A stretch of DNA of 17,866 nucleotides from Ramlibacter sp. (GTDB taxonomy: Bacteria; Pseudomonadota; Gammaproteobacteria; Burkholderiales; Burkholderiaceae). The stretch covers positions 1 through 17,866 of the forward strand of contig JACMQP010000411.1 of NCBI GenBank assembly GCA_014376915.1. Direction: 5' to 3'. Position numbers and translations under genes: made by a program. Shown one piece after another: positions 7,899 to 15,761 of this stretch (positions are counted from its first letter, which is position 1; each line of letters opens with the position of its first letter). The notes under the pieces are model-generated. The model saw only the letters and a program-made list of their open reading frames with translations, was not told where the DNA came from and did not search any database.

Positions 7899-10532
7899 AT
7901 GACCGATCACAGCCTGACCCGCTTCCTCGCCGCCGGCGGCGAAGCTGACGTTGACCCCGCCGAAACCGCCGAATGGCGCGACGCCTTCCTCGCGCTGGTC
8001 GCCACCGAAGGCCCGCAGCGAGCCCGCTTCGTGCTCGACGAGCTGGTGCGGCTGGCGCGCAGCGCGCAGGTGGACTGGACGCCGGAGCTGGTCACGCCTT
8101 ACGTCAACACCATCCCAGTCGACCGGCAACCGGCCTTCCCCGGCGATCTGGCGATCGAAGAAAAGCTGGCCTCGCTGATGCGCTGGAACGCGCTGGCGAT
8201 GGTCGCGCGGGCCAACGCGGCGTACGGCGACCTGGGCGGCCACATCGCCAGTTATGCGAGCGCAGCCGACCTGTTCGAGGCCGGCTTCAACCACTTCTTC
8301 CATGCGCGCAACGAAATCCATGGGGGCGACCTGGTGTTCTTCCAGCCGCACAGCGCGCCCGGCGTCTACGCCCGTGCTTTCCTCGAAGGCCGGCTGACCG
8401 CAGCCGATTTGGCCCACTACCGGCAGGAGATCACCGCGCCGGCGCAGGGCGCGCGCGGGCTCTCCAGCTATCCGCACCCCTGGCTGATGCCGGACTTCTG
8501 GCAGTTTCCGACCGGCTCGATGGGGCTGGGGCCGATCAGCTCGATCTACCACGCGCGCTTCATGCGCTACCTCACCCACCGCAAACTGCTCGATTGCGCG
8601 AGCCGCAAGGTGTGGGGCGTGTTCGGCGACGGCGAGATGGACGAACCGGAGAGCATGAGCGCGCTGACACTGGCCTCGCGCGAAAAGCTCGACAACCTGG
8701 TCTGGGTGGTGAACTGCAACTTGCAGCGGCTGGACGGCCCTGTCCGCGGCAACGGCCGCATCATCGACGAACTGGAAAAGCTGTTCCGCGGCGCCGGCTG
8801 GAACGTAATCAAGCTGGTCTGGGGCAGCGACTGGGACGGCCTGTTCGCCCGCGACACCACCGGCGCGCTGGTGAAGGCCTTTGCCCACACGGTGGACGGC
8901 CAGATGCAGACCTTCGCCGCCAAGGATGGGCGCTTCAACCGCGACACCTTTTTCGGCCAGAACCCGGAGCTGGCGCGCCTCGCGCAGGGCATGACCGACG
9001 AACAGATCGACCGCCTGAAACGCGGCGGCCACGACCTGGTGAAGATCCACGCTGCTTACGCTGCGGCGGCTGCCCACCAAAGCCAGCCCACGGTGATCCT
9101 GGCGCACACCAAGAAGGGCTACGGCATGGGCGCTGCCGGGCAGGGCAAGATGACCACGCACAGCCAGAAGAAGCTGGACGAATCGGCGCTGCTGGAATTT
9201 CGCAACCGCTTCAACCTGCCGCTGACCGACGCGCAGGCGACCCATCTGGAGTTCTTCAAGCCGGCCGACGACAGTGCCGAGATGCGCTACCTGCACCAGC
9301 AGCGCAACAAGCTGGGTGGGTACCTGCCGCGGCGCCTGACCACGGCGGACCGCGTCGCGGTGCCGGAACTGGCGAGCTACGCGAACTTCGCCATCGCTGC
9401 AGCGGGCAAGGAGATGTCGACCACGATGGCGTTCGTGCGCCTGCTGGGGAATTTGCTCAAGGACAACACGCTGGGGCCGCGCATCGTGCCGATCGTCGCC
9501 GACGAGGCGCGCACCTTCGGCATGGCCAACCTGTTCAAGCAGGTCGGGATTTATTCGAGCGTGGGCCAAAGCTACGAGCCCGAAGACATCGGATCGGTGC
9601 TGTCGTACCGCGAAGCGCTGGACGGCCAGATTCTGGAAGAGGGCATCAGCGAGGCCGGCGCCATCGCCAGCTGGACGGCCGCGGCCACCAGCTACAGCGT
9701 GCACGGCATCGCGATGCTGCCGTTCTACATCTATTACTCGATGTTCGGCTTCCAGCGGGTCGGCGACGCCATCTGGGCCGCCGCCGACCAGCGCTCGCGC
9801 GGTTTCCTGCTCGGAGCCACCTCGGGCCGGACCACGCTCGGGGGCGAAGGCCTGCAGCACCAGGACGGCAGCAGCCACCTGGTGGCGGCCACCATTCCCA
9901 ACTGCAAGGCCTACGACCCGGCCTTCGCCGGCGAGATGGCAACGATCGTCGACCATGGCATGCGCGAGATGCTGGTGGAGCAGAAGGATGTTTTCTACTA
10001 CCTGACGCTGATGAACGAGAACTATGCCCAGCCGGACTTGCCGCTCGGCGCGGCGGAGGGCGTGATCCGGGGCTGCTACAAGTTCGCCAGCTACCCGGCG
10101 GCGGACGGCAAACCGGTGGGCAGCGTGACCCTGCTCGGCTCCGGCGCGATCCTGACCGAAGTGATCAAGGCCGCGCAGCAACTGGCAAGCGAGGGCGTGG
10201 CTTGCGACGTGTTCAGCGTCACCAGCTGGAGCGAATTGGCGCGTCAAGGGCAAGCGTGCGAAGAAGCCGGGTCCGTTCGTGCCGAGCCTGTCGAGGCGCC
10301 TTTCGTCACGCAGCAGCTCGCCGGCAGCACCGGCCCGGTGGTCGCGGCGACCGATTACGTGCGGGCGGTTCCAGAAAGCATCCGCGCGTTCATCCCCGGA
10401 GGCCGACGTTATGTCACGCTGGGCACCGACGGGTTCGGCCGCAGCGACACGCGGGCTGCATTGCGCAAATTCTTCCGGGTTGATGCAGCCAGCATCGTGC
10501 GGGCTGCCAGAGACGCGCTCGGGACGCCTTGA
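7899..10532 (+). CDS. aceE: Homodimeric pyruvate/2-oxoacid dehydrogenase E1 component, orphan AceE-family protein
   Basis: A thiamine-diphosphate E1 subunit that decarboxylates a 2-oxoacid (pyruvate in AceE, 2-oxobutyrate in MdeB) and passes the acyl group to an E2 lipoyl domain. The 877-residue protein starts [14 protein letters not shown]. It has [12 protein letters not shown] with the active-site histidine near 115, the ThDP motif [10 protein letters not shown] at 243-252 and [15 protein letters not shown] at 272-286. [12 protein letters not shown] lies near the C-terminus. Oddities: residues 792-801 read [10 protein letters not shown], a dispersed-repeat peptide replacing the usual segment, and the protein ends about 25 residues earlier than typical AceE. 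No aceF or lpd follows, so it must borrow E2/E3 encoded elsewhere. The divergent Lrp gene favours a specialised, MdeB-like paralogue over the main PDH E1. Family is certain, substrate is not. Confidence 0.9.
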   Translation: MTDHSLTRFLAAGGEADVDPAETAEWRDAFLALVATEGPQRARFVLDELVRLARSAQVDWTPELVTPYVNTIPVDRQPAFPGDLAIEEKLASLMRWNALAMVARANAAYGDLGGHIASYASAADLFEAGFNHFFHARNEIHGGDLVFFQPHSAPGVYARAFLEGRLTAADLAHYRQEITAPAQGARGLSSYPHPWLMPDFWQFPTGSMGLGPISSIYHARFMRYLTHRKLLDCASRKVWGVFGDGEMDEPESMSALTLASREKLDNLVWVVNCNLQRLDGPVRGNGRIIDELEKLFRGAGWNVIKLVWGSDWDGLFARDTTGALVKAFAHTVDGQMQTFAAKDGRFNRDTFFGQNPELARLAQGMTDEQIDRLKRGGHDLVKIHAAYAAAAAHQSQPTVILAHTKKGYGMGAAGQGKMTTHSQKKLDESALLEFRNRFNLPLTDAQATHLEFFKPADDSAEMRYLHQQRNKLGGYLPRRLTTADRVAVPELASYANFAIAAAGKEMSTTMAFVRLLGNLLKDNTLGPRIVPIVADEARTFGMANLFKQVGIYSSVGQSYEPEDIGSVLSYREALDGQILEEGISEAGAIASWTAAATSYSVHGIAMLPFYIYYSMFGFQRVGDAIWAAADQRSRGFLLGATSGRTTLGGEGLQHQDGSSHLVAATIPNCKAYDPAFAGEMATIVDHGMREMLVEQKDVFYYLTLMNENYAQPDLPLGAAEGVIRGCYKFASYPAADGKPVGSVTLLGSGAILTEVIKAAQQLASEGVACDVFSVTSWSELARQGQACEEAGSVRAEPVEAPFVTQQLAGSTGPVVAATDYVRAVPESIRAFIPGGRRYVTLGTDGFGRSDTRAALRKFFRVDAASIVRAARDALGTP
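10273..10300 (+). repeat. REP-like dispersed repeat inside the E1 coding sequence
   Basis: The stretch contains CCGTTCGTGCCGAGCCTGTC followed by GAGGCGCC. This closely resembles the short repetitive element CCGTTCG..(C/T)TGAGCCTGTCGAAG that I recall as scattered through many Burkholderiales genomes and often translated as VRAEPVEA when it falls inside a gene. It is in frame, replaces the normal AceE segment between ACE and the [10 protein letters not shown] block, and does not interrupt the frame. It is the only copy noticed in the window. Repeat identity is from memory of the motif and is not confirmed by a search. Confidence 0.6.
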
Positions 10533-10687
10533 AGCGCGAGCTTCAGCGCATGGATCACAACGCCGGCCAGTGAGGGCCCGGCCGAATGCTGCACCGCGCG
10601 ACAGCTTTTGGCCGTTTGGCGTCAGCCGATGTCCGGTGCGGCCGTGGGCCGACGCGTCCGCAGGCCTGGTCCTACTAAGATGGGCCG

Positions 10688-11506
10688 ATGGCTACACCCT
10701 CGCGCTTCTGGGCCGACCTCGGCACCCTTGATTTCGCTGCGTTCGACCCGGCAACGACAGTGGCCGTGCTGCCGGTCGCCGCGACCGAACAGCACGGGCC
10801 GCATTTGCCGCTGTCGGTCGACCAGACCCTGGTCGACGGCATCGTCGCAGCCGCGGTCCCGCACCTCGCCCCTGAGCTGCCGGTGCTGTTCCTGCCGACC
10901 CAGCAGGTCGGCTACAGCCCCGAGCACTCCGGTTTCGCCGGAACCCTGACGCTGTCGTCGGCAACCCTGGCAGCGACCTGGATCGAATTGGGCCAGTGCG
11001 TGGCGGCCGCCGGCCTGAAGAAGCTGCTGCTGCTCAACTCGCATGGTGGGCAGGTCAGCGTGATGGACATCGTCGCGCGCGAGTTGCGCAGCCGCAGCGG
11101 GCTGATCGTCTACAGCTGCAGCTGGTGGAACCTGCCGCTCGGCCCGGAGGTGAACGGCCTCTTCAGCGCCGAGGAGCACCGCTTCGGTGTCCATGGCGGC
11201 GAGATCGAGACCTCGCTGATGCTGGCGCTGCGGCCGCAGTCTGTGGCAATGGAGCGGGCCCGCAATTTCAGATCGAGCTCGCAGGACCGCGCTGCTGCGT
11301 ATCCGATCCTTGGGAATGGCAGCAGCGCCAAGCTGGGCTGGCAGATGCAGGACTACAACGCCGCCGGCGCCGCGGGCAATGCCGAGGCGGCGACCGCGGA
11401 AAAAGGCGAGGCGGTTCTGCAGGCAGCGGGCCGGCAACTGGCACTGCTGCTGGCCGAACTCTCGCGGCTGCCGCTGTCCACGCTGGTCGACCGGCCCCAG
11501 GCCTGA
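10688..11506 (+). CDS. Creatininase family protein (metal-dependent amidohydrolase)
   Basis: A 272-residue cytoplasmic protein of the creatininase fold, a group of metal-dependent cyclic-amide or formamide hydrolases including creatininase, FAPy deformylase ArfB and the peptide-processing MftE. Metal and active-site motifs are visible: ATEQHGPHLPLSVD supplies E34, H36 and D45; LLNSHGG supplies H119; VHGGEIETS at 168-176 has the conserved glutamate E172. The final metal motif has HGGE where many members have HAGE. The substrate cannot be told from sequence. The ATG at 10688 is 155 bases after the E1 stop and has only a weak Shine-Dalgarno match, so co-transcription with the E1 gene is possible but not shown. 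It ends 64 bases before the LacI-family gene, with that gene's operator in between. Confidence 0.88.
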   Translation: MATPSRFWADLGTLDFAAFDPATTVAVLPVAATEQHGPHLPLSVDQTLVDGIVAAAVPHLAPELPVLFLPTQQVGYSPEHSGFAGTLTLSSATLAATWIELGQCVAAAGLKKLLLLNSHGGQVSVMDIVARELRSRSGLIVYSCSWWNLPLGPEVNGLFSAEEHRFGVHGGEIETSLMLALRPQSVAMERARNFRSSSQDRAAAYPILGNGSSAKLGWQMQDYNAAGAAGNAEAATAEKGEAVLQAAGRQLALLLAELSRLPLSTLVDRPQA

Positions 11507-11542
11507 ACCTGTACGCAGGTCATGCTGTAGCGTTACCATTTC

Positions 11543-11562
11543 GCCTGAAACTGGTTTCAGGC
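11543..11562. promoter_or_regulatory. PtxS-type operator 1, in front of the LacI-family gene
   Basis: GCCTGAAACTGGTTTCAGGC is a 20-base palindrome with a single mismatch at its centre. Its core TGAAACTGGTTTCA (11546-11559) differs by one base from TGAAACCGGTTTCA, the operator reported for the Pseudomonas 2-ketogluconate regulator PtxS. It ends 8 bases before the ATG of the regulator, a position suited to autorepression. Confidence 0.85.
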
Positions 11563-11570
11563 ATCCCCTC

Positions 11571-12635
11571 ATGCGCCACCCCAATCCGCCGGCCTATCTC
11601 CCCGCCCTCTCATCCGGCCGGACCACGATCGGCGACGTCGCGCTCAAGGCCGGCGTCTCCAAGGCCACGGTGTCGCGCTTCCTGAACCGGCGCGACGAAC
11701 TGCTGACGCCGGAGATTGCCATCCGGGTTGAGCAGGCAATCGCGGCCCTGGGCTACAGCCCCAGTCCGATGGCACAGGCTCTCAAGCGCGGCCGCTCGCG
11801 CCTGATCGGGCTGGTGGTGGCCGACGTCACCAACCCGTTCTCGGTGGCCGTGCTGCGCGGGGCCGAAAAGGCCTGCCAGGACGCCGGCTATCTGCTGATG
11901 CTCTTCAACCTGGGCAACGAGAGCGGGCGCGAACGCGAGGCGATCGAGGCGCTCGCCTCGTACCAGGTCGACGGTTTCATCCTCAACACGCTGGGGCTTG
12001 ACGAAGGCGCGGTCGCCGATGCGGCCCGGCATGGCAAGCCGGTGGTGCTGGTCGACCGCCGCCACAGCGCGATGCAGGCCGACTTCGTTTCGCTGGACAA
12101 TGCCGGCGCCGTTGGGCTGGCGGCCGGCCACCTGCTGGAAGCCGGCTACCGCGAGTTGCTGTTCGCGTCCGAGCCGCTATCCGGCGTCAGCTCCCGGATC
12201 GAACGTGCCACGGCCTTTCGCGGCTTCATCGCCCAACAGGGCAAGCGGGCCCGCGGCAGCATTTGTGAAAGCCTGGCGGCCGACGAGGCCGGCCTGGACC
12301 AGGCGCTGCTGGCGCTGCGCAAGCGCGCGGGTACAGTGCCGCCCGCCGTCATCTCGGGCAATGCCGTCATCAGCCTGCGGGTGGCAGCCGCCATGGTGCG
12401 GCTGGGCCTGCAGTTCGGGCGCGACATCGGGCTGGTGGGGTTCGACGAAACCGACTGGGCGCCGCTGGTCGGCCCGGGCCTGTCCACCATCGAGCAGCCG
12501 ACCGACGTCCTCGGGCGGCAGGCGGCGGCCTGCCTGCTGGAGCGCCTGCGCGGGGTGGCGCTGCCGGCGCGCCAGATCCTCCTGCCCGGCCGCCTGGTCG
12601 CTCGCGGCTCGTCCCGGCAGCAGGCGGCGGGATAG
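11571..12635 (+). CDS. LacI-family transcriptional regulator, PtxS-like
   Basis: A 354-residue repressor with an N-terminal LacI helix-turn-helix (TTIGDVALKAGVSKATVSRFLN at about 18-39), the hinge region LGYSPSPMAQALKRGRS and a periplasmic-binding-protein-like effector domain from about residue 77 (LIGLVVADVTNPF) to GLVGFDETDWAPLVGPGLSTIEQP near the end. The ATG at 11571 gives a normal family length; the frame is open upstream but the homology starts here. Palindromes matching the PtxS operator lie immediately before the gene and immediately after it, in front of the transporter genes, so it very likely represses both itself and the downstream operon. The expected effector is 2-ketogluconate or a related sugar acid (inference from operator identity and from the kinase and hydroxyacid dehydrogenase genes downstream). 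A KdgR- or GntR-like specificity is the main alternative. Confidence 0.92.
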   Translation: MRHPNPPAYLPALSSGRTTIGDVALKAGVSKATVSRFLNRRDELLTPEIAIRVEQAIAALGYSPSPMAQALKRGRSRLIGLVVADVTNPFSVAVLRGAEKACQDAGYLLMLFNLGNESGREREAIEALASYQVDGFILNTLGLDEGAVADAARHGKPVVLVDRRHSAMQADFVSLDNAGAVGLAAGHLLEAGYRELLFASEPLSGVSSRIERATAFRGFIAQQGKRARGSICESLAADEAGLDQALLALRKRAGTVPPAVISGNAVISLRVAAAMVRLGLQFGRDIGLVGFDETDWAPLVGPGLSTIEQPTDVLGRQAAACLLERLRGVALPARQILLPGRLVARGSSRQQAAG

Positions 12636-12655
12636 GGGAAAATACGGATGTCTGG

Positions 12656-12693
12656 CTGAAACCGGTTTCTTAAGATGTAGAAACCGGTTTCAG
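12656..12693. promoter_or_regulatory. Tandem PtxS-type operators forming a perfect 38-bp inverted repeat
   Basis: The arm CTGAAACCGGTTTCT at 12656-12670 is repeated as its exact reverse complement AGAAACCGGTTTCAG at 12679-12693, with the 8-base spacer TAAGATGT. Each arm itself contains the perfect 12-base palindrome GAAACCGGTTTC (12658-12669 and 12680-12691). Their centres are 22 bases apart, about two helical turns, so two LacI-family dimers would bind on the same DNA face. The element lies in the 94-base gap before the first permease gene and should control the whole import operon. Confidence 0.88.
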
Positions 12694-12729
12694 TGCGCTA
12701 CCGTCTCCGGCTGGCTGCTGTCGCCGGAC

Positions 12730-13407
12730 ATGCACGTGAACTACCAATTCCAATTCGCCGAAGTGTTTGCCGCCTGGCCACTGCTGCTGCAGGGCACGTG
12801 GACCACGATCCAGCTGTCCGTCACGGCGATGCTGCTGGGGCTGCTGGTCGCCATCGCCGGCGCCTGGGCCAAGACCTCCGGGCCGAAACCGCTGCGCTGG
12901 CTGGTCAATGCGTACATCGAGGTGATCCGCAACACGCCGTTCCTGGTGCAGCTGTTCTTCTTCTTCTTTGCGCTGCCGACCCTGGGCCTGCGCTGGTCGG
13001 CCCACACGGCGGCGCTGACAGCAATGGTGGTAAACCTCGGCGCCTACGCCACTGAAATCATCCGCGCCGGTATCGAATCGATTCCGCGGGGCCAGGTCGA
13101 GGCCGGTCTGGCGCTGAACCTGAAGCGGCACCAGATCTTCCGCTTCATCATCCTGAAGCCGGCGCTCAAGGCGATCTACCCGGCCCTGACCAGCCAGTTC
13201 ATCCTGCTGATGCTCAGTTCCGCCGTGGTGTCGGCGATCTCGGCCGACGATCTGACCTCGGTTGCCGCCAACCTGCAGTCGCAGACCTTCCGCAGCTTCG
13301 AGATCTACATCGTCGTCGCGGTAATTTACCTGTTGCTGGCGATGGCCTTCTCGGCGCTGTTCCGGTTGCTCTACCAGTGGACGCTGAATTACCCGGACCG
13401 GAGATAG
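12730..13407 (+). CDS. ABC transporter permease, polar amino acid (HisM/GlnP) type
   Basis: A 225-residue inner-membrane permease of the PAAT family. Hydrophobic segments lie at about 14-45, 63-85, 93-115, 150-175 and 190-215. The cytoplasmic ATPase-contact loop (EAA motif) is at about 119-147 in PRGQVEAGLALNLKRHQIFR. It begins the operon, 36 bases after the tandem operator. The ATG at 12730 follows the frame MHVNYQFQFAEVFAAWP; its Shine-Dalgarno match is poor. The partner permease starts 3 bases after its stop, so the two surely form the heterodimeric channel. The PAAT label describes fold; context suggests the substrate may be a sugar acid and not an amino acid. Confidence 0.93.
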   Translation: MHVNYQFQFAEVFAAWPLLLQGTWTTIQLSVTAMLLGLLVAIAGAWAKTSGPKPLRWLVNAYIEVIRNTPFLVQLFFFFFALPTLGLRWSAHTAALTAMVVNLGAYATEIIRAGIESIPRGQVEAGLALNLKRHQIFRFIILKPALKAIYPALTSQFILLMLSSAVVSAISADDLTSVAANLQSQTFRSFEIYIVVAVIYLLLAMAFSALFRLLYQWTLNYPDRR

Positions 13408-13410
13408 GCG

Positions 13411-14064
13411 ATGCGCAGCTTCGGTTTCCCCGAATTCCTGTTCATCCTCGAGGCGGCGAAATGGACCATCGCGCTGTCGCTGATCGCCTTCATCGGCGGA
13501 ACCATCGGCGGGCTGCTGGTGGCGCTGGCCCGGACCAGCGAGAGCCGCGGGGCGCGCGCGGCCGCGACGGTCTTCGTGCAGATCTTCCAGGGCACGCCGT
13601 TGCTGCTGCAGCTGTTTTTAATCTTCTTCGGCGCCCCGGTCATGGGCGTCGACATCAATCCCTGGCTGGCAGCCGGCATCGCACTGGTGCTCAACACCAG
13701 CGCGTTCCTGGGCGAGATCTGGCGCGGCTCGATCCAGGCGGTCCCGCGCGGCCAGTGGGAAGCCGCCGAGGCGCTCGGTTTGCACTACGTCTCCCGCATG
13801 CGCGACGTGGTGCTCCCGCAGGCCTTCAAGATCGCCCTGCCGCCGACCGTCGGCTACATGGTGCAGGTGATCAAAGGCACGTCGCTGGCCGCGATCATCG
13901 GCTTCGCCGAGATCACGCGGACTGGCCAGATCATCAACAACGCCACCTTCCAGCCGCTGATCGTCTTCAGCGTGGTCGCGGCGATCTATTTCGTGCTGTG
14001 CTGGCCGCTGTCGCTGCTGGCCGCGCGGATGGAGCGCCGCCGCGCCGCGGCGATCTCGCGCTAG
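13411..14064 (+). CDS. ABC transporter permease, polar amino acid type, second subunit
   Basis: The second membrane subunit of the importer, 217 residues. It has an N-terminal helix from about residue 12 (ILEAAKWTIALSLIAFIGG), the conserved FQGTPLLLQLFLIFFG segment at 59-74 and the EAA loop at 117-138 (EAAEALGLHYVSRMRDVVLPQA). A further block, VQVIKGTSLAAIIGFAEITR, lies at 151-170; the KGTSLA/KDTSL block is typical of PAAT permeases. It starts 3 bases after the first permease gene and precedes the binding-protein gene by 40 bases. I see no truncation. Confidence 0.94.
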   Translation: MRSFGFPEFLFILEAAKWTIALSLIAFIGGTIGGLLVALARTSESRGARAAATVFVQIFQGTPLLLQLFLIFFGAPVMGVDINPWLAAGIALVLNTSAFLGEIWRGSIQAVPRGQWEAAEALGLHYVSRMRDVVLPQAFKIALPPTVGYMVQVIKGTSLAAIIGFAEITRTGQIINNATFQPLIVFSVVAAIYFVLCWPLSLLAARMERRRAAAISR

Positions 14065-14104
14065 AGCCCTTTCGCAACCCCTTTATCCAACGGAGACTTT
14101 TGCC

Positions 14105-14911
14105 ATGACTTCATCCCTGCATCGCCGCACGTTCACTGGCGCCATCGCTGCCCTGGGCCTGGGCGCCCTGCTGACCACCGCAGCGCCGTTCGCCGCCGCG
14201 CAGAGCGTCGCCGACCTGAAGAAAAAGGGCGAGCTGACCGTCGGTCTGCTGGTCGACTTCCCGCCCTACGGCACCACTAACGCCAAGAACGAGCCGGACG
14301 GCTACGACGCTGACGTGGCGCGCCTCATGGCCAGGGACCTGGGCCTGAAGCTGAATCTGGTGCCGGTGACCGGGCCGAACCGCATCCCCTTCCTGTTGAC
14401 CAACAAGGTCGACTTGCTGGTCGCCTCGCTGGCCGTGACGCCCGAGCGCGCCAAGCAGGTGGATTTCTCCACGCCCTATTCCGCCGCCACCATCGTGCTG
14501 TACGGCAGCAAGAAGGCCAACATCAAGGGAGCTGCGGACCTCAAGAGCGTCAAGGTGGGCGTGGCCCGCGCCAGCACGCAGGACGTGGCCGTGACCGCGA
14601 TCGCACCTCCCGGCACCGAGATCCGCCGCTTCGACGACGACGCTTCGGCGATGCAGGCCCTGATTTCCGGCCAGGTCGATGCCATCGGCTGCTCCACCAC
14701 CGTCGCCGCCCAGATCGCCAAGCGCGTCCCGGCCGACACCTTCGAGGACAAGTTCGTGCTCAAGCAGCAGGAGATGGCCGTGGCGCTACGTCCGGGCCAG
14801 GCCGACTTGCTGAAGACGGTCAACGAGTTCGTGGCCAGGAACACGGCCAACGGCGAGCTGAACAAGCTGTACCGTAAGTGGCTGGAGCGCGACCTGCCGA
14901 AGCTGCAGTAA
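14105..14911 (+). CDS. ABC transporter periplasmic substrate-binding protein (PAAT fold)
   Basis: A 268-residue extracytoplasmic receptor of the importer. The signal sequence has RRTF near its start and is probably cleaved after A32 (PFAAA-QS); the twin arginine could mean Tat export, but Sec is as likely. The mature protein follows the family pattern: [13 protein letters not shown], then [15 protein letters not shown], then [25 protein letters not shown]115 in TPER corresponds to the arginine that grips the carboxylate of amino-acid ligands. The usual aspartate that binds the alpha-amino group in the second lobe (DAxxxD) is absent: this protein has [11 protein letters not shown] at 192-202. 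That fits a carboxylated ligand without an alpha-amino group. A GGAG ribosome site at 14092-14095 supports the start. Confidence 0.94.
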   Translation: MTSSLHRRTFTGAIAALGLGALLTTAAPFAAAQSVADLKKKGELTVGLLVDFPPYGTTNAKNEPDGYDADVARLMARDLGLKLNLVPVTGPNRIPFLLTNKVDLLVASLAVTPERAKQVDFSTPYSAATIVLYGSKKANIKGAADLKSVKVGVARASTQDVAVTAIAPPGTEIRRFDDDASAMQALISGQVDAIGCSTTVAAQIAKRVPADTFEDKFVLKQQEMAVALRPGQADLLKTVNEFVARNTANGELNKLYRKWLERDLPKLQ

Positions 14912-14931
14912 GCCCAGCGCCTGGAGCCCAC

Positions 14932-15747
14932 ATGACAACCGTCACCACCGACATCGGCGCAGCTGCAACGCCGACCGTCCCGCCTGAAGGCGGGCCGATC
15001 ATCCGCATGGAATCGGTCGAAAAGTGGTACGGCAATTTCCAGGTTCTCGCCGACATCAATCTCTCGGTCCGGCCGGGCGAGCGGATCGTGATCTGCGGTC
15101 CCTCCGGATCCGGCAAGTCGACGCTGATCCGCTGTATCAACCGGCTGGAGCCGGTGCAGAAAGGCCGCATCGTGGTCGACGGCATCGACCTCACGGCCGG
15201 CAAGCGAAACGTCGACGCGGTGCGGGCCGAAGTCGGCATGGTGTTCCAGCAGTTCAACCTGTTCCCCCACCTCACCATCCTGCAGAACTGCACGCTGGCG
15301 CCGATGCGCACCCGTGGGCTGAGCAAGCAGGAGGCCCAGGCAGTTGCCATGAAATACCTGACCCGGGTGCGAATTCCCGAGCAGGCCGGCAAGTACCCCA
15401 GCCAGCTCTCCGGCGGCCAGCAGCAGCGGGTCGCGATCGCGCGGGCGCTGTGCATGACGCCCAAGATCATGCTGTTCGACGAACCGACCTCGGCCCTCGA
15501 CCCCGAGATGGTCAAGGAAGTGCTCGACACCATGATCGGGCTGGCGGAGGACGGCATGACCATGCTGTGCGTGACGCACGAGATGGGCTTTGCCCGCAGC
15601 GTGGCCGACCGCGTGATCTTCATGGCCGACGGCCGCATCGTGGAGCAGGCGCCGCCCGAGCAGTTCTTCGGCCAGCCTCAGCACGAGATGACACGCAAGT
15701 TCCTGGGCCAGATCTTGAGCTCGCACCAGCACCACGCACCTGCCTGA
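14932..15747 (+). CDS. ABC transporter ATP-binding protein, polar amino acid type
   Basis: The cytoplasmic ATPase of the importer, 271 residues. It contains Walker [10 protein letters not shown] at 56-64, the Q-loop glutamine Q106 in [12 protein letters not shown], the ABC signature LSGGQQQR from 159, Walker B IMLFDEP at 179-185, the D-loop SALD and the switch histidine H216 in VTHEMGFA. All catalytic elements are intact. About 22 residues precede the usual GlnQ/HisP start ([12 protein letters not shown]); the ATG at 14932 is preferred because GGAG lies just upstream. It starts 20 bases after the binding-protein gene and ends 14 bases before the kinase gene, so transport and first metabolic step are tied together. 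Confidence 0.95.
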   Translation: MTTVTTDIGAAATPTVPPEGGPIIRMESVEKWYGNFQVLADINLSVRPGERIVICGPSGSGKSTLIRCINRLEPVQKGRIVVDGIDLTAGKRNVDAVRAEVGMVFQQFNLFPHLTILQNCTLAPMRTRGLSKQEAQAVAMKYLTRVRIPEQAGKYPSQLSGGQQQRVAIARALCMTPKIMLFDEPTSALDPEMVKEVLDTMIGLAEDGMTMLCVTHEMGFARSVADRVIFMADGRIVEQAPPEQFFGQPQHEMTRKFLGQILSSHQHHAPA

Positions 15748-15761
15748 ATGCGGCTTCCGGC

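Noticed and set aside
7827..10253. An 808-codon open frame on the minus strand opposite the E1 gene
   Set aside because: It is antisense to a gene with clear AceE motifs; its translation is a low-complexity H/V/A/R-rich string without domains, as expected for third-position GC bias.
10530..10545. Hairpin TGAAGC-GCGA-GCTTCA at the end of the E1 gene
   Set aside because: The stem is perfect but short and no T-run follows, so it cannot be called a rho-independent terminator.
11507..11520. Hairpin ACCTG-TACG-CAGGT right after the creatininase-family gene
   Set aside because: Only five base pairs and no T-run; probably chance in a GC-rich sequence.
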